Below are positions 26,216 through 26,241 of a stretch of DNA of 26,241 nucleotides, piece by piece. Positions within the stretch are counted from its first letter, which is position 1, and the number at the start of each line of letters is the position of its first letter. The notes beneath the pieces are model-generated. The model saw nothing but the letters and a program-made list of their open reading frames with translations. It did no database searches and was not told where the DNA came from. The translations under genes and the position numbers were made by a program. The stretch comes from Chara braunii (lineage: Eukaryota; Streptophyta; Charophyceae; Charales; Characeae), in contig BFEA01000933.1 of NCBI GenBank assembly GCA_003427395.1, forward strand, positions 86,818 through 113,058. The letters run 5' to 3'.

Positions 26216-26241
26216 TAGCCCTTTCTTTCTGTCCTTTTTTT

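Overview
The window looks like repeat-dense nuclear DNA from a large plant-lineage genome. A charophyte such as Chara is my best guess, because the composition and style of the retroelement ORFs resemble what I remember of Chara repeats; no search was possible, so this is inference. Single ambiguous bases (N) lie inside repeats, microsatellites are long, and every reading frame with a recognisable domain belongs to a transposable element. I see no intact host gene, no rRNA, no intact tRNA and no CRISPR array.

Layout. Positions 1-1632 and 7414-9056 are two direct copies of a ~1.6 kb non-coding repeat, each ending at a (TG)n tract. Between them, on the minus strand, lies a broken non-LTR/Penelope-like element (about 6.2 kb down to 1.78 kb). 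Its reverse transcriptase has a TDK motif, a motif-A Asp and an intact YVDD box, but it is interrupted by a 40-bp tandem duplication and an amber stop. Exactly at the (TG)n end of the second copy begins a plus-strand, gag-less Ty3/gypsy-type pol: protease (DTGSS), a linker with five in-frame stops, RT (YMDH in place of YxDD), frameshifted RNase H, and an integrase ORF that starts with a PHD-like C4HC3 zinc finger. Beyond the integrase come two further unidentified ORFs.

The most unusual signal is in that element. Successive ORFs are joined by ATGA stop-start overlaps at 11782, 13441 and 13920, with a possible decayed TTGA at 14945. The first three are preceded by pyrimidine-rich stretches encoding Ser/Pro-rich tails. 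This suggests a polycistronic retroelement mRNA read by termination-reinitiation.

From 15.4 to 19.3 kb the sequence is mostly non-coding. It holds a promoter-like block (CCAAT, TATAAA) at 16.55-16.83 kb that may be LTR-derived, and one unidentified 117-codon ORF. From about 19.45 kb the DNA turns AT-richer and becomes a patchwork of small repeats: a 57-bp x 3 tandem repeat, interspersed GGTGGAGGAGG modules, a fold-back element with ~45-bp hairpin arms, a perfect 23-bp hairpin, a PIF/Harbinger-like MITE with TTA target duplication and a related empty site about 1.1 kb away, tRNA-like SINE heads, and a terminal 29-bp repeat.
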